Shown: positions 35,486 to 44,873 of the stretch, in pieces
Numbering within the stretch: the stretch's first letter is position 1
Layout of the letters: each line of letters opens with the position of its first letter
Assembly (NCBI GenBank): GCA_904420045.1
Contig: CAJFTY010000018.1
Coordinates: forward strand, 62,001 to 126,000
Direction of reading: 5' to 3'
Length of the DNA: 64,000 bases
Source of the DNA: Candidatus Metaruminococcus caecorum
GTDB lineage: Bacteria; Bacillota; Clostridia; Oscillospirales; Ruminococcaceae
The notes under the pieces: generated by a model
What the model saw: only the letters and a program-made list of their open reading frames with translations
What the model was told of the DNA's origin: nothing
Databases searched by the model: none
Translations under genes and position numbers: made by a program

Positions 35486-37582
35486 ATGAAATTTTCAAAA
35501 GCGGTGGTAAAATTCCGCGTGCCGATCCTGATCATCGCAATTTTGCTGATGATCCCATCGGTGTTTGGCATGGCGTTTACCAGAATCAACTACGACATGC
35601 TCAATTACCTGCCGGAGGACATGGACACCGTGGTGGGCCAAAACGAGCTTTTGGACGATTTTGGAAAGGGCGCGTTTTCGTTTGTCATCGTGGAGGATAT
35701 GCCTGACAAGGACGTATCCGCTTTAAAGACAAAAATCGAACAGGTGGAGCATGTAGAGTCTGTGCTATGGTACGACAGCATTGCGGACATTACCATTCCA
35801 AAGGAAATCCTACCCGAGGAGATTTACAACGAGTTTAACACCGAAAACGCCACCATGATGGCGGTGTTTTTCGACACCTCCACGTCGTCGGACGACACCA
35901 TGGACGCCATCCGGGCCATCCGTTCCACCGCCGGAAAACAGTGCTTTGTGTCCGGCATCTCGGCGCTGGTCACCGACTTAAAAGATCTGTGCGAGCAGGA
36001 GGAACCCATCTATGTGGCCATTGCGGTGGTACTGGCCACTGTGGCGATGATGGTGTTTATGGATAGCTGGCTGGCCCCGTTTGTATTTTTGGCCAGCATC
36101 GGGATCTCGATTTTGATTAACATGGGCACCAACTATTTTATGGGGGAGATCTCCTATATCACCAAAGCGCTGTCGGCTGTTTTGCAGCTAGCGGTGACCA
36201 TGGACTATTCCATCTTTTTGTGGCACAGCTACAACGAGCAGTTGGAGCGGTATCCCGATCACCGGGAGGCCATGGCCGCCGCCATCAAAGAGACCCTCAC
36301 CTCTGTGGTGGGAAGCTCCATCACCACTATTGCGGGCTTTATCGCGCTGTGCTTTATGAGCTTTACCCTGGGGCGGGATCTGGGAATCGTCATGGCAAAG
36401 GGCGTGCTGCTGGGAGTTATCGGCTGTGTGACAACCCTGCCGGCTATGATTTTGCTGCTGGATAAGCCGCTGCAAAAATCCAAGCACCGTTCGCTGATTC
36501 CCAATATGAATCGACTGGCCAAAGGGATCGCCAAGGTGTTTCCGGTGTTTTTGGTGCTGTTCGGAGTGTTGATTCTGCCCGCCTATTACGGGTATAGCAA
36601 AACCAATCAGGAAGTCTACTACGACATGGGCGAAAGCCTTCCGAAGGATATGGAATACGTCATCGCCAACACCAAGCTCAGCGAAGAATTTAACATCGCC
36701 TCCACCCACATGGTGCTGGTGGACGCCAAAAAATCTCCAAAAACCATCAAATCTATGATGAAGGATATGGAAAAGGTGGATGGTGTCAAATACGTGCTGG
36801 GCCTGGAATCGGTGGTGGGCTCCCGGATTCCCCAGGAAGTTCTGCCGGAATCCTTGACCAAGGTGCTTAAAAGCGACAAGTGGGAACTTTTGCTCATCAA
36901 CTCCGAATACAGCGTGGCAAGCGATGCGGTCAACAAACAGATTGACGAACTCAATACCGTGCTCAAGCGGTACGATCCCACCGGTATGCTGATTGGAGAG
37001 GCGCCCTGCATGAAGGATATGATCGAGACCACCGACACCGACTTTAAGGTGGTCAACGCCATCTCCATCGTGGCGATCTTTTTGATCATCGCCGCGGTGG
37101 AAAAGAGCATCTCCCTGCCGGTGATTCTGGTGGCGGTGATCGAGCTGGCGATCTTCATCAACCTGGGGCTTCCCCACTATTTTGGGCAGTCGCTGCCGTT
37201 TATCGCCCCGATCTGTATCAGCACCATCCAGTTGGGCGCCACGGTGGACTATGCGATCCTGATGACCACCCGGTACAAGGCGGAGCGCCGGGGGGGACAG
37301 GACAAACGCGCGGCGGTGCGCACCGCGCTGTCCGCCTCGATTCCGTCGATCATCGTCAGCGCCATGGGGCTGTTTGCAGCCACCTTCGGCGTGGCGCTGT
37401 ACTCGGACATCGACATCATCAGTTCCATGTGCATGCTGATGGCAAGAGGCGCGATCATCAGCATGGTGTGCGTGATTGTGATGCTGCCGGCGATGTTTAT
37501 GCTGCTTGACAAGGTCATCTGCCATACAACCATGGGGATGAAGCCGAAACAACAATCCACAAATACGGAGGTATCTATATGA
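35486..37582 (+). CDS. MMPL/RND family transporter
   Basis: 698 residues. Layout is that of RND permeases: one membrane segment, a large extracytoplasmic domain (about residues 35-165), five segments with the sterol-sensing-like part, then the same again. The conserved stretches QLAVTMDYSIFLWHSYNEQ and QLGATVDYAILMTTRYKAE carry the paired Asp expected for proton relay in MMPL proteins. Start follows AGGAGG. It overlaps the next gene by 4 bases (ATGA). Export of lipids, peptides or drugs is possible. Confidence 0.9.
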   Translation: MKFSKAVVKFRVPILIIAILLMIPSVFGMAFTRINYDMLNYLPEDMDTVVGQNELLDDFGKGAFSFVIVEDMPDKDVSALKTKIEQVEHVESVLWYDSIADITIPKEILPEEIYNEFNTENATMMAVFFDTSTSSDDTMDAIRAIRSTAGKQCFVSGISALVTDLKDLCEQEEPIYVAIAVVLATVAMMVFMDSWLAPFVFLASIGISILINMGTNYFMGEISYITKALSAVLQLAVTMDYSIFLWHSYNEQLERYPDHREAMAAAIKETLTSVVGSSITTIAGFIALCFMSFTLGRDLGIVMAKGVLLGVIGCVTTLPAMILLLDKPLQKSKHRSLIPNMNRLAKGIAKVFPVFLVLFGVLILPAYYGYSKTNQEVYYDMGESLPKDMEYVIANTKLSEEFNIASTHMVLVDAKKSPKTIKSMMKDMEKVDGVKYVLGLESVVGSRIPQEVLPESLTKVLKSDKWELLLINSEYSVASDAVNKQIDELNTVLKRYDPTGMLIGEAPCMKDMIETTDTDFKVVNAISIVAIFLIIAAVEKSISLPVILVAVIELAIFINLGLPHYFGQSLPFIAPICISTIQLGATVDYAILMTTRYKAERRGGQDKRAAVRTALSASIPSIIVSAMGLFAATFGVALYSDIDIISSMCMLMARGAIISMVCVIVMLPAMFMLLDKVICHTTMGMKPKQQSTNTEVSI

Positions 37583-39651
37583 AACAGGGAAAGACGTTGG
37601 GAAAAGCGTTGGCAATCGTGCTCAGCTGCACCGTAGCCTGCACGGGAGTAGGGGTTCTGGCATATGCCGTAGGCGTGCAGAGCAAAGGGGAAAACACCGC
37701 GCAGTCGTCCTCGCAGGCCGCTTCCCCTCAAAAGCATGAGGCCATCGCCAAGGATGAGACGGTATATGTCCTGGCGGGAGCCGACGGCGCGGCGAAAAAG
37801 ATCATTGTCAGTGACTGGATCAAAAACGTCGCGAAAGACGCCACCGTCCGTGATAAAAGCGAGCTGCAAAACGTTCAGAACGTAAAGGGCGACGAAAGCT
37901 ACACCATGAACGAGAACAACATGCGGGTGTGGGACGCCCAGGGCAACGACCTGTATTACCAGGGAGACATCCGCAAGGAGCTCCCGGTGGAGCTTTCGGT
38001 GCGCTATGAGCTGGACGGAAAGCCGATCTCTCCTCAGGATCTGGCGGGCAAAAGCGGAAAGGTCACCATCCGGTTTCGCTATAAAAACAATCAGTCCCAA
38101 ATGGTGACCATCGACGGCAAGCAGGAGAACATCTATGTGCCCTTTGTCATGCTCACGGGGCTCATGCTTGACAACGATCACTTCCGGAACATCCAGGTGT
38201 CCAACGGCAAGCTGCTAAACGACGGTGACCGCACGGTGATTGCAGGCTTCGCCCTGCCGGGCCTCGGGGAAAACCTAAAGCTCGACAAGGAAAAATGGAC
38301 GATTCCCGATTCTGTGGAGATCACCGCGGACGCCCAGGACTTTGAGCTGATGACCACTGTGACCATCGCTACCAACGAGGTATTCAGCGACCTGGATCTC
38401 AGCCAGGTGGACAGCCTGGACGATCTGAGCAAGGCGGTGGATCAGCTCACCGGCGCGATGGATCAGCTGATGGACGGTTCCTCCAAGCTGTACGGGGGGC
38501 TGACCACCCTGGTGAGCAAATCCGGCGAGCTGATCGCCGGCATCGACCAGCTGGCGGCGGGCTCCAAGCAGCTGGCAGACGGAGCTGGCAGCCTGGACAG
38601 CGGAGCGGCGGACTTACAGGCCGGGGTAAAAAAGATCGCAGAAGGGTTGGGGACGCTTTCCTCCAACAGCCAAATCCTGAATGCGGGTGCCAAGCAGGTG
38701 TTCGAGAGCCTGCTGTCCGCCGCCGACACCCAGCTTGCCGCCGCCGGAATTAAAGCCCAGAAACTGACCATCGACAACTACGGCAAGGTGCTGGACGGAG
38801 TGCTGTCCTCACTGGACGAGACGGCGGTGCGAAAACTGGCGGAGCAAACCGCCCGCAAACAGGTAGAAGCCGCCGTGAAGGCCAAACAGGGCGAGATCAA
38901 AGCCCAGGTGACCGCCGCCGTACAGGACCAGGTGTTAGAAGGGGTCCTGGCGGCCGTCGGCAAACCCATGACCGCCAAAGAGTACCAGGCGGCCGTTCAG
39001 GCGGGCTTGATCCCCCAGGCGGTGCAGCAGCAGGTTTCCGCCGCGGTGGAGCAGCAGATGGCCTCCGGGGATATTCAAACGAAAATCAGCGCGGCAACCC
39101 AGCAGCAGATGAACGCCCTGATCGAGCAGAACATGAAGTCGGAACAGGTGACCTCCCAGATCAACGAAGCGGTGCAAAAGGCCAAAGCCGGCGCCGCCAG
39201 CATTCAGTCGTTAAAAACCCAGCTGGACAGCTACAAGCAGTTTTATCAGGGACTTTTGACCTACACCGCAGGCGTGGATCAGGCGGGTTCTGGAGCAGGT
39301 GAGCTCAAAGCCGGCACGGACACGCTAAAAAAGGGAACCTCGGATCTGAAAAACGGTGCGGACAATCTGAACACAGGTGTGGGTTCCTTGCAAGAGGGAA
39401 GCGGCGCTTTGGTGAACGGCGTCAAACAGCTCCAGTCCGGAGCGATGCAGCTGGACAGCGGCTTAAAAGAGTTTAACGAACAGGGCGTTAAAAAGCTTTC
39501 CGATGCGGTAAACGGCGATGTAAACAGCCTGCTCACCCGGCTGCGGGCCACCTGCGACGTTTCCAGAAGCTACAAGTCGTTCTCCGGAATCAGCGACGAA
39601 ATGGACGGACAGGTCAAGTTTATCTACCGCACAGATTCCATCAAACAATAG
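37579..39651 (+). CDS. YhgE/Pip-like secreted helical-repeat protein
   Basis: 690 residues with a signal-like N-terminal membrane segment (KALAIVLSCTVACTGVGVLAYAV). The first 270 residues look like beta structure. The rest has long helical parts and many repeats of the YhgE/Pip type with GA-x-x-L spacing (for example LADGAGSLDSGAADLQAG and TLKKGTSDLKNGADNLNTG). Unlike full YhgE/Pip proteins I see no C-terminal membrane block, so the MMPL neighbour may supply it. Its gene overlaps the MMPL gene by 4 bases, suggesting joint assembly of an export complex. Confidence 0.75.
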   Translation: MKQGKTLGKALAIVLSCTVACTGVGVLAYAVGVQSKGENTAQSSSQAASPQKHEAIAKDETVYVLAGADGAAKKIIVSDWIKNVAKDATVRDKSELQNVQNVKGDESYTMNENNMRVWDAQGNDLYYQGDIRKELPVELSVRYELDGKPISPQDLAGKSGKVTIRFRYKNNQSQMVTIDGKQENIYVPFVMLTGLMLDNDHFRNIQVSNGKLLNDGDRTVIAGFALPGLGENLKLDKEKWTIPDSVEITADAQDFELMTTVTIATNEVFSDLDLSQVDSLDDLSKAVDQLTGAMDQLMDGSSKLYGGLTTLVSKSGELIAGIDQLAAGSKQLADGAGSLDSGAADLQAGVKKIAEGLGTLSSNSQILNAGAKQVFESLLSAADTQLAAAGIKAQKLTIDNYGKVLDGVLSSLDETAVRKLAEQTARKQVEAAVKAKQGEIKAQVTAAVQDQVLEGVLAAVGKPMTAKEYQAAVQAGLIPQAVQQQVSAAVEQQMASGDIQTKISAATQQQMNALIEQNMKSEQVTSQINEAVQKAKAGAASIQSLKTQLDSYKQFYQGLLTYTAGVDQAGSGAGELKAGTDTLKKGTSDLKNGADNLNTGVGSLQEGSGALVNGVKQLQSGAMQLDSGLKEFNEQGVKKLSDAVNGDVNSLLTRLRATCDVSRSYKSFSGISDEMDGQVKFIYRTDSIKQ

Positions 39652-39700
39652 CAGGACGGCTGGTTTTGCTCTCCATCCCGAATGATCTTCGATTCGTGTA

Positions 39701-39738
39701 AAAAATCCCCTCTGCCTTTTAAGGCAGAGGGGATTTTT
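39701..39738. terminator. Bidirectional terminator
   Basis: AAAAATCCCCTCTGCC and its complement, a 16-bp stem around TTTTAA, between convergent genes. Confidence 0.9.
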
Positions 39739-39764
39739 GCTGGTTGCAGATGAAATATTTTTTA

Positions 39765-41627
39765 TTACCGGGCCTGAATCCAGACGATCATCTCGGTTTC
39801 GCCCCGGTTGGCAAAGCCGTAATAGGGGATCAAGTGCAGCTCCTGCTCCTTCCAAAGGGAGTCGTCCACAGGGGCGTACAGCGCCTTGGAGGGCATCTTG
39901 CGCCAGCCTTTGGCGTTCAGGGTGATCCCGTCGAAAAATTCGTCGTATGCCTCGGTGACGGCCAGGGATTTATCTACCGCCAGCGCTCGCAGATCCTCTC
40001 CGTTGTCCACCCCTTCCAGGCAGTAGACCACAGGACCCCGCATCAGAGCCACCCGGCCCGCGTCCTCCTGTACGTGGGAGGAGGCTTCCATCAATACTGG
40101 CTTCATGGGGAAGTTCAGGACGATCACGGTTTCCTCCTGGTCGCAGGAAAGGTACAGATACCCCTTTTCCAGCTTGCCGTTTGCAGGCGCGCCGTTGACC
40201 GACGCGGTGTACTCCCGGCACCAGCCGGGAACCCGCACCGCCACAGATTTTCCAGCGGCGCCCTGGACGGTGAGCTTCACGTCGCCGTCGTTGGGGTAGT
40301 TGGTTTGCTGGGCCACGTTAATTTCATGTCCCGCAAAATCAAAGGAGGCGTCCGACTGCATGTATTGATGGACAAACAGGGTATCCTCGGATGTGGAATA
40401 CAATAGATCACCCACCGACGCCACAAACCGGGTGATGTTGGGCGGGCAGCAGGAGCAGCCGAACACCTCCACCCGCTGGGTGATGGGGAACCGGGCCGTG
40501 GTGTCCTTCATCGCGGTATTCCGGTGGCGGAGCTTGGGGTCGATCTCCAGAGGGTTTTCATAGAAAAACGCGTTGCCGTCCAGCGTTTCCGAAGACAAAA
40601 AGCCGTTGTACAAAATCCGCTCGGCCACATCCGTGTAACGGGAGTCGGCTTCCAGCATCCACATGCGGCGGCAGAAAAAGATCATAGCGATGGCCGCGCA
40701 GCTTTCGTTGTAGGCGGTTTTGTTGGGCAGGTCGTAATCCAGGGTAAAGCCTTCGCCGTAGGCTTCGCTGCCCACGCCGCCGGTGATGTACATCCGCTGG
40801 TTGACGATGTTGTCAAACAGGGTGTTACAGGCGTCAAACAGGGTTTGGTCGCCGGTTTCATACGCCACGTCCGCCATGCCCGCGTACATGTAGGCAGCCC
40901 GCACCGCATGGCCTTCAGCGGTCTTTTGCTCACGCACCGGCAGGTGATCCTGGCAGTGGCGGCCGTTGACGTGATCGTAATACTGGCTGGGATCGTCCTC
41001 CCCCCGGTGGTCGATGAAGAACTTGCTCAGGGCGAGATAGCGCTTTTCGCCGGTGTACCGGTACAGTTTGACCAGCGCCAGCTCGATTTCCTGATGGCCG
41101 GGAGTGAGAAACGCCGCGGATTTGTCGTGGAAAAACACCTTTTCTATGTAGTCCGCATAGCGAATCATCGCGTCTAAAAATTTGGTTTTGCCGGTGGAGT
41201 GGGCATAGGCGATGGCGGCCTCTATCAGATGGCCCGCGCAGTACAGTTCATGATCGGTGCGGTGTTTAAACCGTTCCTCCGGCTTCACCACCGTGAAAAA
41301 CACGTTAAAGTACCCGCAGGGATCCTGATTTTTAACAATCAGGTCCACCAGCTCGTCCACCTTGGCTTCCAGGTCGGGCGCCTTTCCTTTTTCCAGCAGG
41401 TAGGCGACGGCTTCCATCCACTTGGCCACGTCGGAGTCCCAGTAGATATCAGGGCGGTTGGGCTGTCCCTCTTTCCAGTCAAAGCGGAAGGTGGCAAAGC
41501 GTCCGGTGTCCTCAAACCGGCGCTGCACCGTGTAAACAGTGTTGTCGCGGTTGATTTGCTGGCGGCGTTTCCAAAAGCCGCCGTTTAAGTCCACTTTGGT
41601 AAAATCAACAGGAGTGTATTGTTTCAT
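39765..41627 (-). CDS. GH127 beta-L-arabinofuranosidase-like
   Basis: 620 residues, ATG 41627 with AAAGGAAA upstream. Glycoside hydrolase family 127 marks: DLNGGFWKRRQQINRDNT at the start, DSDVAKWMEAVAYLL, HELYCAGHLIEAAIAY, and FGCSCCPPNITRF, the Cys pair that in the studied Bifidobacterium enzyme binds zinc and provides the nucleophile. Expected to release L-arabinose from plant-derived glycans in the cytoplasm, as no signal peptide is visible. No transporter or regulator is adjacent. An unusual pair of 18-bp repeats brackets its promoter region. Confidence 0.9.
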   Translation of the reverse strand: MKQYTPVDFTKVDLNGGFWKRRQQINRDNTVYTVQRRFEDTGRFATFRFDWKEGQPNRPDIYWDSDVAKWMEAVAYLLEKGKAPDLEAKVDELVDLIVKNQDPCGYFNVFFTVVKPEERFKHRTDHELYCAGHLIEAAIAYAHSTGKTKFLDAMIRYADYIEKVFFHDKSAAFLTPGHQEIELALVKLYRYTGEKRYLALSKFFIDHRGEDDPSQYYDHVNGRHCQDHLPVREQKTAEGHAVRAAYMYAGMADVAYETGDQTLFDACNTLFDNIVNQRMYITGGVGSEAYGEGFTLDYDLPNKTAYNESCAAIAMIFFCRRMWMLEADSRYTDVAERILYNGFLSSETLDGNAFFYENPLEIDPKLRHRNTAMKDTTARFPITQRVEVFGCSCCPPNITRFVASVGDLLYSTSEDTLFVHQYMQSDASFDFAGHEINVAQQTNYPNDGDVKLTVQGAAGKSVAVRVPGWCREYTASVNGAPANGKLEKGYLYLSCDQEETVIVLNFPMKPVLMEASSHVQEDAGRVALMRGPVVYCLEGVDNGEDLRALAVDKSLAVTEAYDEFFDGITLNAKGWRKMPSKALYAPVDDSLWKEQELHLIPYYGFANRGETEMIVWIQAR

Positions 41628-41666
41628 AAGCGCGTGTTTCCTTTCCGTTGTCGTCGGTAAATCCGG

Positions 41667-41759
41667 AACAAGCTCCGGCACGGTTTTATTCAGCCACAAA
41701 CGCGCAGCGTAAATGGCTTAATCGTTACTTGTAGCTATTATACCGTGCCGGAGCTTGTT
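41667..41759 (-). promoter_or_regulatory. GH127 promoter bracketed by inverted 18-bp operators
   Basis: AACAAGCTCCGGCACGGT (41667-41684) and its exact complement (41742-41759) lie 75 bp apart centre to centre. A minus-strand -10 TATAAT (41737-41742) touches the right copy, so one copy covers the -35 region and the other the early transcript. The spacing is about seven helical turns. Confidence 0.68.
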
Positions 41760-41795
41760 TGCATAGGGGGAAAATCGAATTTCTTTTGTAAAATA

Positions 41796-42152
41796 TCAGT
41801 CGGATTTCTCGTCTTGTCCGGGAAGTTCAGCGGATTCATGATGGGCTTCCTCATTTTTGATTTCCCAGTGGATTAAAAGGGTCAGGGCTGCCCGCAGGGC
41901 GATGATCCCCGCTACGGTGATCAACTCGGAAAAATCCCGGACTACCACGGTGCGAAGAATTTCGCTTCCCAACTTAAATTCAAGCCCCAGGGCCATTCCC
42001 TTGGCGAGATTCAGCCGGGTCAAATCACTGCGCTTTACCAGGCTGATAATTCCCTTAATCCCGGCGACGATGATCACAAGCACCCCTAAAAATTCAAACA
42101 GCAGGATCGCCACATCTACGATTTCGGTAAGCAGGTGATGAAAAAAATCCAA
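41796..42152 (-). CDS. DUF1622-like membrane protein
   Basis: 118 residues if the TTG at 42152 is used; AGGAAGGAG lies 8 bases upstream, and the longer open frame has no such site. Three hydrophobic segments with the pattern VAILLFEFLGVLVIIVAGI, LARGMALGLEF-like (LAKGMALGLEFKLGSEILRT) and ITVAGIIALRAALTLLI match the DUF1622 family. The function of that family is unknown. It is divergent from the small membrane protein at 42280. Confidence 0.78.
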   Translation of the reverse strand: MDFFHHLLTEIVDVAILLFEFLGVLVIIVAGIKGIISLVKRSDLTRLNLAKGMALGLEFKLGSEILRTVVVRDFSELITVAGIIALRAALTLLIHWEIKNEEAHHESAELPGQDEKSD

Positions 42153-42279
42153 AGGTCTGAACTCCTTCCTGGGAAATGTGATTGCTTGCGTGTTTCTCAC
42201 AGCTTTTTTATTGTGCGCCAAAACCACCGGTTTATGAGACCTCCTTTTGCAAGAGGACGCTGCTAAGGAGGAATCAAGA

Positions 42280-42486
42280 ATGTTGCACTTGATGAACACC
42301 ACCTGCCATCGTACTCAGGGAATCCGCCGACACGGTGAGCATGGAATCAAACAGTTCGCACAACAACATCCATATGTATATTGGGCTTGTATGTTTGCAG
42401 GCGCGCCGATCATTCTGGTAGCGGCTGTGTTTTTGCTGACGTCAGTCGTTATGCTGCCTTTGTCCTGGATGCTCGGCTGGCTGTAA
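42280..42486 (+). CDS. Small single-pass membrane protein, unknown
   Basis: 68 residues from ATG 42280, AAGGAGG 8 bases upstream. A His-rich start (CHRTQGIRRHGEHGIKQF) is followed by one hydrophobic segment (YWACMFAGAPIILVAAVFLL and more). No family recognised. It lies between the divergent DUF1622 gene and the kdp operon. Confidence 0.55.
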   Translation: MLHLMNTTCHRTQGIRRHGEHGIKQFAQQHPYVYWACMFAGAPIILVAAVFLLTSVVMLPLSWMLGWL

Positions 42487-42676
42487 TGGAAAGGACGCCG
42501 GTTTCAAAGCAAATCCCTAAATGGGAACCGCTTTCGGCTGGTGATTGGACGTTTTTTTAGGTTGACAACAAAAATTCCAGCGGACCTGCTGTTTATGGAT
42601 AGATGTTCAAAATGCCCGGCCCGTTTTAAAACGGCGGCCACACGCATGAAAGCGTTCGGGAACAATACGAGAAAGC

Positions 42677-42719
42677 AAACTATAAAGAATCGCCGCGGCG
42701 CGGCGATTCTTTATAGTTT
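42677..42719 (+). terminator. Strong hairpin upstream of kdp
   Basis: A perfect 19-bp stem, AAACTATAAAGAATCGCCG and its complement, around CGGCG. The T tract is weak, so it may end the small upstream gene or structure the region. The rest of 42487-42798 shows no gene. Confidence 0.65.
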
Positions 42720-42798
42720 CTTAATGTCCCGGAATGCCTGCTTAACGCCTTTTTTATAAGGCGGATGATACAATTTAGTAGATGAGAGGAGGAACAGT

Positions 42799-42891
42799 AT
42801 GAATATCCTAGTTGGATTCATTGGCGTCTGTGCTTTGGCACTGCTAATCTATTATGTTGTCATACTCATGAAGGGGGAGAAGCAAAAGTGA
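42799..42891 (+). CDS. kdpF: KdpF small subunit
   Basis: 30 residues, one membrane helix (MNILVGFIGVCALALLIYYV start), ending KGEKQK. AGGAGG precedes the ATG by 5-6 bases. Size, single helix and position before kdpA, with a 4-base overlap (GTGA), match KdpF, which stabilises the potassium pump in E. coli. Confidence 0.88.
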   Translation: MNILVGFIGVCALALLIYYVVILMKGEKQK

Positions 42892-44858
42892 GTTCGGTCA
42901 TCCAATACATACTTTATCTCGCCGTTTTAGTCGCTCTGGGGATTCCGCTTGGCGCGTATATCAAACGGGTGATGAACGGCGAAAAAACGTTTCTTTCCAG
43001 AATTTTGACGCCCTGTGAAAATCTTGTTTACAAGGTGATGCACGTCAAAAAAGACGAGCAGATGAACTGGAAGAAATACCTCGTCAGCGTATTGTTATTT
43101 AACGGCATTGGCTTAGTGTTTCTTTTCCTGCTGCAGATGCTGCAGGGAATATTGCCCGGCAACCCTCAAGGACTGCCGGGGGTCGGCTGGGATTTGTCCT
43201 TTAATACGGCTGTCAGCTTTGTGACCAACACCAACTGGCAGGCATATACAGGCGAATCTACGCTGAGTTATCTGACACAGGCGCTGGGCCTGACCGTGCA
43301 GAACTTTGTATCGGCTGCCACTGGAATCGCGGTGCTGTTCGCGCTGATCCGCGGCTTTATAAAAGTAAAAGCAGACGGCTTGGGCAGTTTCTGGGTGGAC
43401 ATGACCAGAATTGTCATCCACATCCTGATTCCTTTAAACCTGGTCATTTCCATCGCGTTGGTAGGCGGTGGAGTGATTCAAAATCTGAAGCCGGCCGAAA
43501 AAGTTTCTTTATTGGAGCCGATCGCAGTAAGCGCCGAAACCGTCGCGCTGGACGCGGATGGCAAAATCATTGAAAACGCGGTCATTGACACAGAAAATGC
43601 AACTGTTACTGTAAATGGAAAAGCGGTGGAAGATGCTACAATCATCGCTGAAGGCGATATCGTGGGCAGCGTCACCGATAAGACCAACGCGTTCCGCAGC
43701 GAAGTGCTGACGGCGGCGTCCATTAATAAAGACCGCACGGCGGTTTCGTTCGGTGAGGATTCCATAAAGGTCAACATGGTTACAGAGGAATTCGTTCCCA
43801 TGGGCCCGGCAGCCAGCCAGGTCGCCATCAAGCAGACGGGAACCAACGGCGGAGGTTTCATGGGCGTCAATTCCGCTCATCCGTTAGAAAATTCCAATGC
43901 ATTCACCAATATTTTGGAAATGATTTCTCTGCTGCTAATTCCGGTGGCGCTCTGCTTTACCTTTGGCAAAGCAGTCAAAAACAAAAAACAGGGCGTTGCA
44001 ATCTTTATGGCGATGTTTATCGTCCTGGCGGCGGCCCTGGGAATCGTGGCTTATACCGAGCAGATGGCTACTCCGCAGCTGGCTCAGAACGGCGCTGTCG
44101 ATCTTTCGATGGTGGATCAGGCTGGCGGCAACATGGAGGGCAAGGAAACCCGGTTCGGAATCGCTACATCGGCCACTTGGGCAACCTTTACCACGGCGGC
44201 TTCCAACGGATCGGTCAACTCCATGCACGACAGCTATACGCCCCTTGGCGGTATGATCCCCATGCTGCTGATGATGCTGGGCGAAGTGATCTTCGGCGGC
44301 ACCGGATGCGGATTGTACGGCATGCTTGCCTTTGCGATTCTAACGGTCTTCATAGCCGGCCTAATGGTGGGACGTACGCCGGAATTCCTAGGCAAGAAGA
44401 TCGAACCCTATGAGATGAAATGGGCGGTGCTGGTCTGTCTGGCAACACCAATTGCCATCCTTGTGGGCAGCGGCATAGCCGCCGTTTGGCCGGGAGTAGT
44501 TGACAGCCTGAACAACCCAGGCGCCCATGGCCTATCCGAGATCCTGTACTCTTATTCTTCCTGTGGAGGAAACAACGGCTCGGCATTTGCAGGCTTTAAC
44601 GCAAACACCGTGTTCCTAAATGTAAGTTTGGGCTTGGTAATGCTGTTTGTACGGTTCCTGCCCATTATTGGAACCATGGCGATTGCCGGCAGCCTGGCGC
44701 GCAAGAAAAAGGTTGCGACCACCGCCGGCACTCTGTCTACGACAAACGCCATGTTTGTGTTCCTGCTCATCGTCATTGTGCTTCTGGTCGGTGCGCTGAG
44801 CTTCTTCCCGGCGCTGGCGTTAGGGCCGCTGGCCGAATTCTTTACTCAGATTATATAA
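42888..44858 (+). CDS. kdpA: Potassium-transporting ATPase subunit KdpA
   Basis: 656 residues, GTG start overlapping kdpF. Potassium-selective channel-like subunit of the Kdp pump. Selectivity-filter motifs are visible: SFVTNTNWQAYTGE, GTNGGGFMGVNSAHPLEN, ATWATFTTAASNGSVNSMHD and SSCGGNNGSAFAGF. It is about 100 residues longer than the E. coli protein (557). The extra sequence lies between about residues 205 and 300, in an external loop before the second filter segment, and is acidic with DADGKIIENAVIDTENATVT and similar strands. Confidence 0.96.
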   Translation: MSSVIQYILYLAVLVALGIPLGAYIKRVMNGEKTFLSRILTPCENLVYKVMHVKKDEQMNWKKYLVSVLLFNGIGLVFLFLLQMLQGILPGNPQGLPGVGWDLSFNTAVSFVTNTNWQAYTGESTLSYLTQALGLTVQNFVSAATGIAVLFALIRGFIKVKADGLGSFWVDMTRIVIHILIPLNLVISIALVGGGVIQNLKPAEKVSLLEPIAVSAETVALDADGKIIENAVIDTENATVTVNGKAVEDATIIAEGDIVGSVTDKTNAFRSEVLTAASINKDRTAVSFGEDSIKVNMVTEEFVPMGPAASQVAIKQTGTNGGGFMGVNSAHPLENSNAFTNILEMISLLLIPVALCFTFGKAVKNKKQGVAIFMAMFIVLAAALGIVAYTEQMATPQLAQNGAVDLSMVDQAGGNMEGKETRFGIATSATWATFTTAASNGSVNSMHDSYTPLGGMIPMLLMMLGEVIFGGTGCGLYGMLAFAILTVFIAGLMVGRTPEFLGKKIEPYEMKWAVLVCLATPIAILVGSGIAAVWPGVVDSLNNPGAHGLSEILYSYSSCGGNNGSAFAGFNANTVFLNVSLGLVMLFVRFLPIIGTMAIAGSLARKKKVATTAGTLSTTNAMFVFLLIVIVLLVGALSFFPALALGPLAEFFTQII

Positions 44859-44873
44859 GGAGGCTCTGAATCA

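Noticed and set aside
41667-41759. Riboswitch or invertible segment at GH127
   Set aside because: One repeat lies upstream of the transcription start, so it is not a leader RNA hairpin; no recombinase is nearby and the 57-bp spacer is too short for a typical invertible segment.
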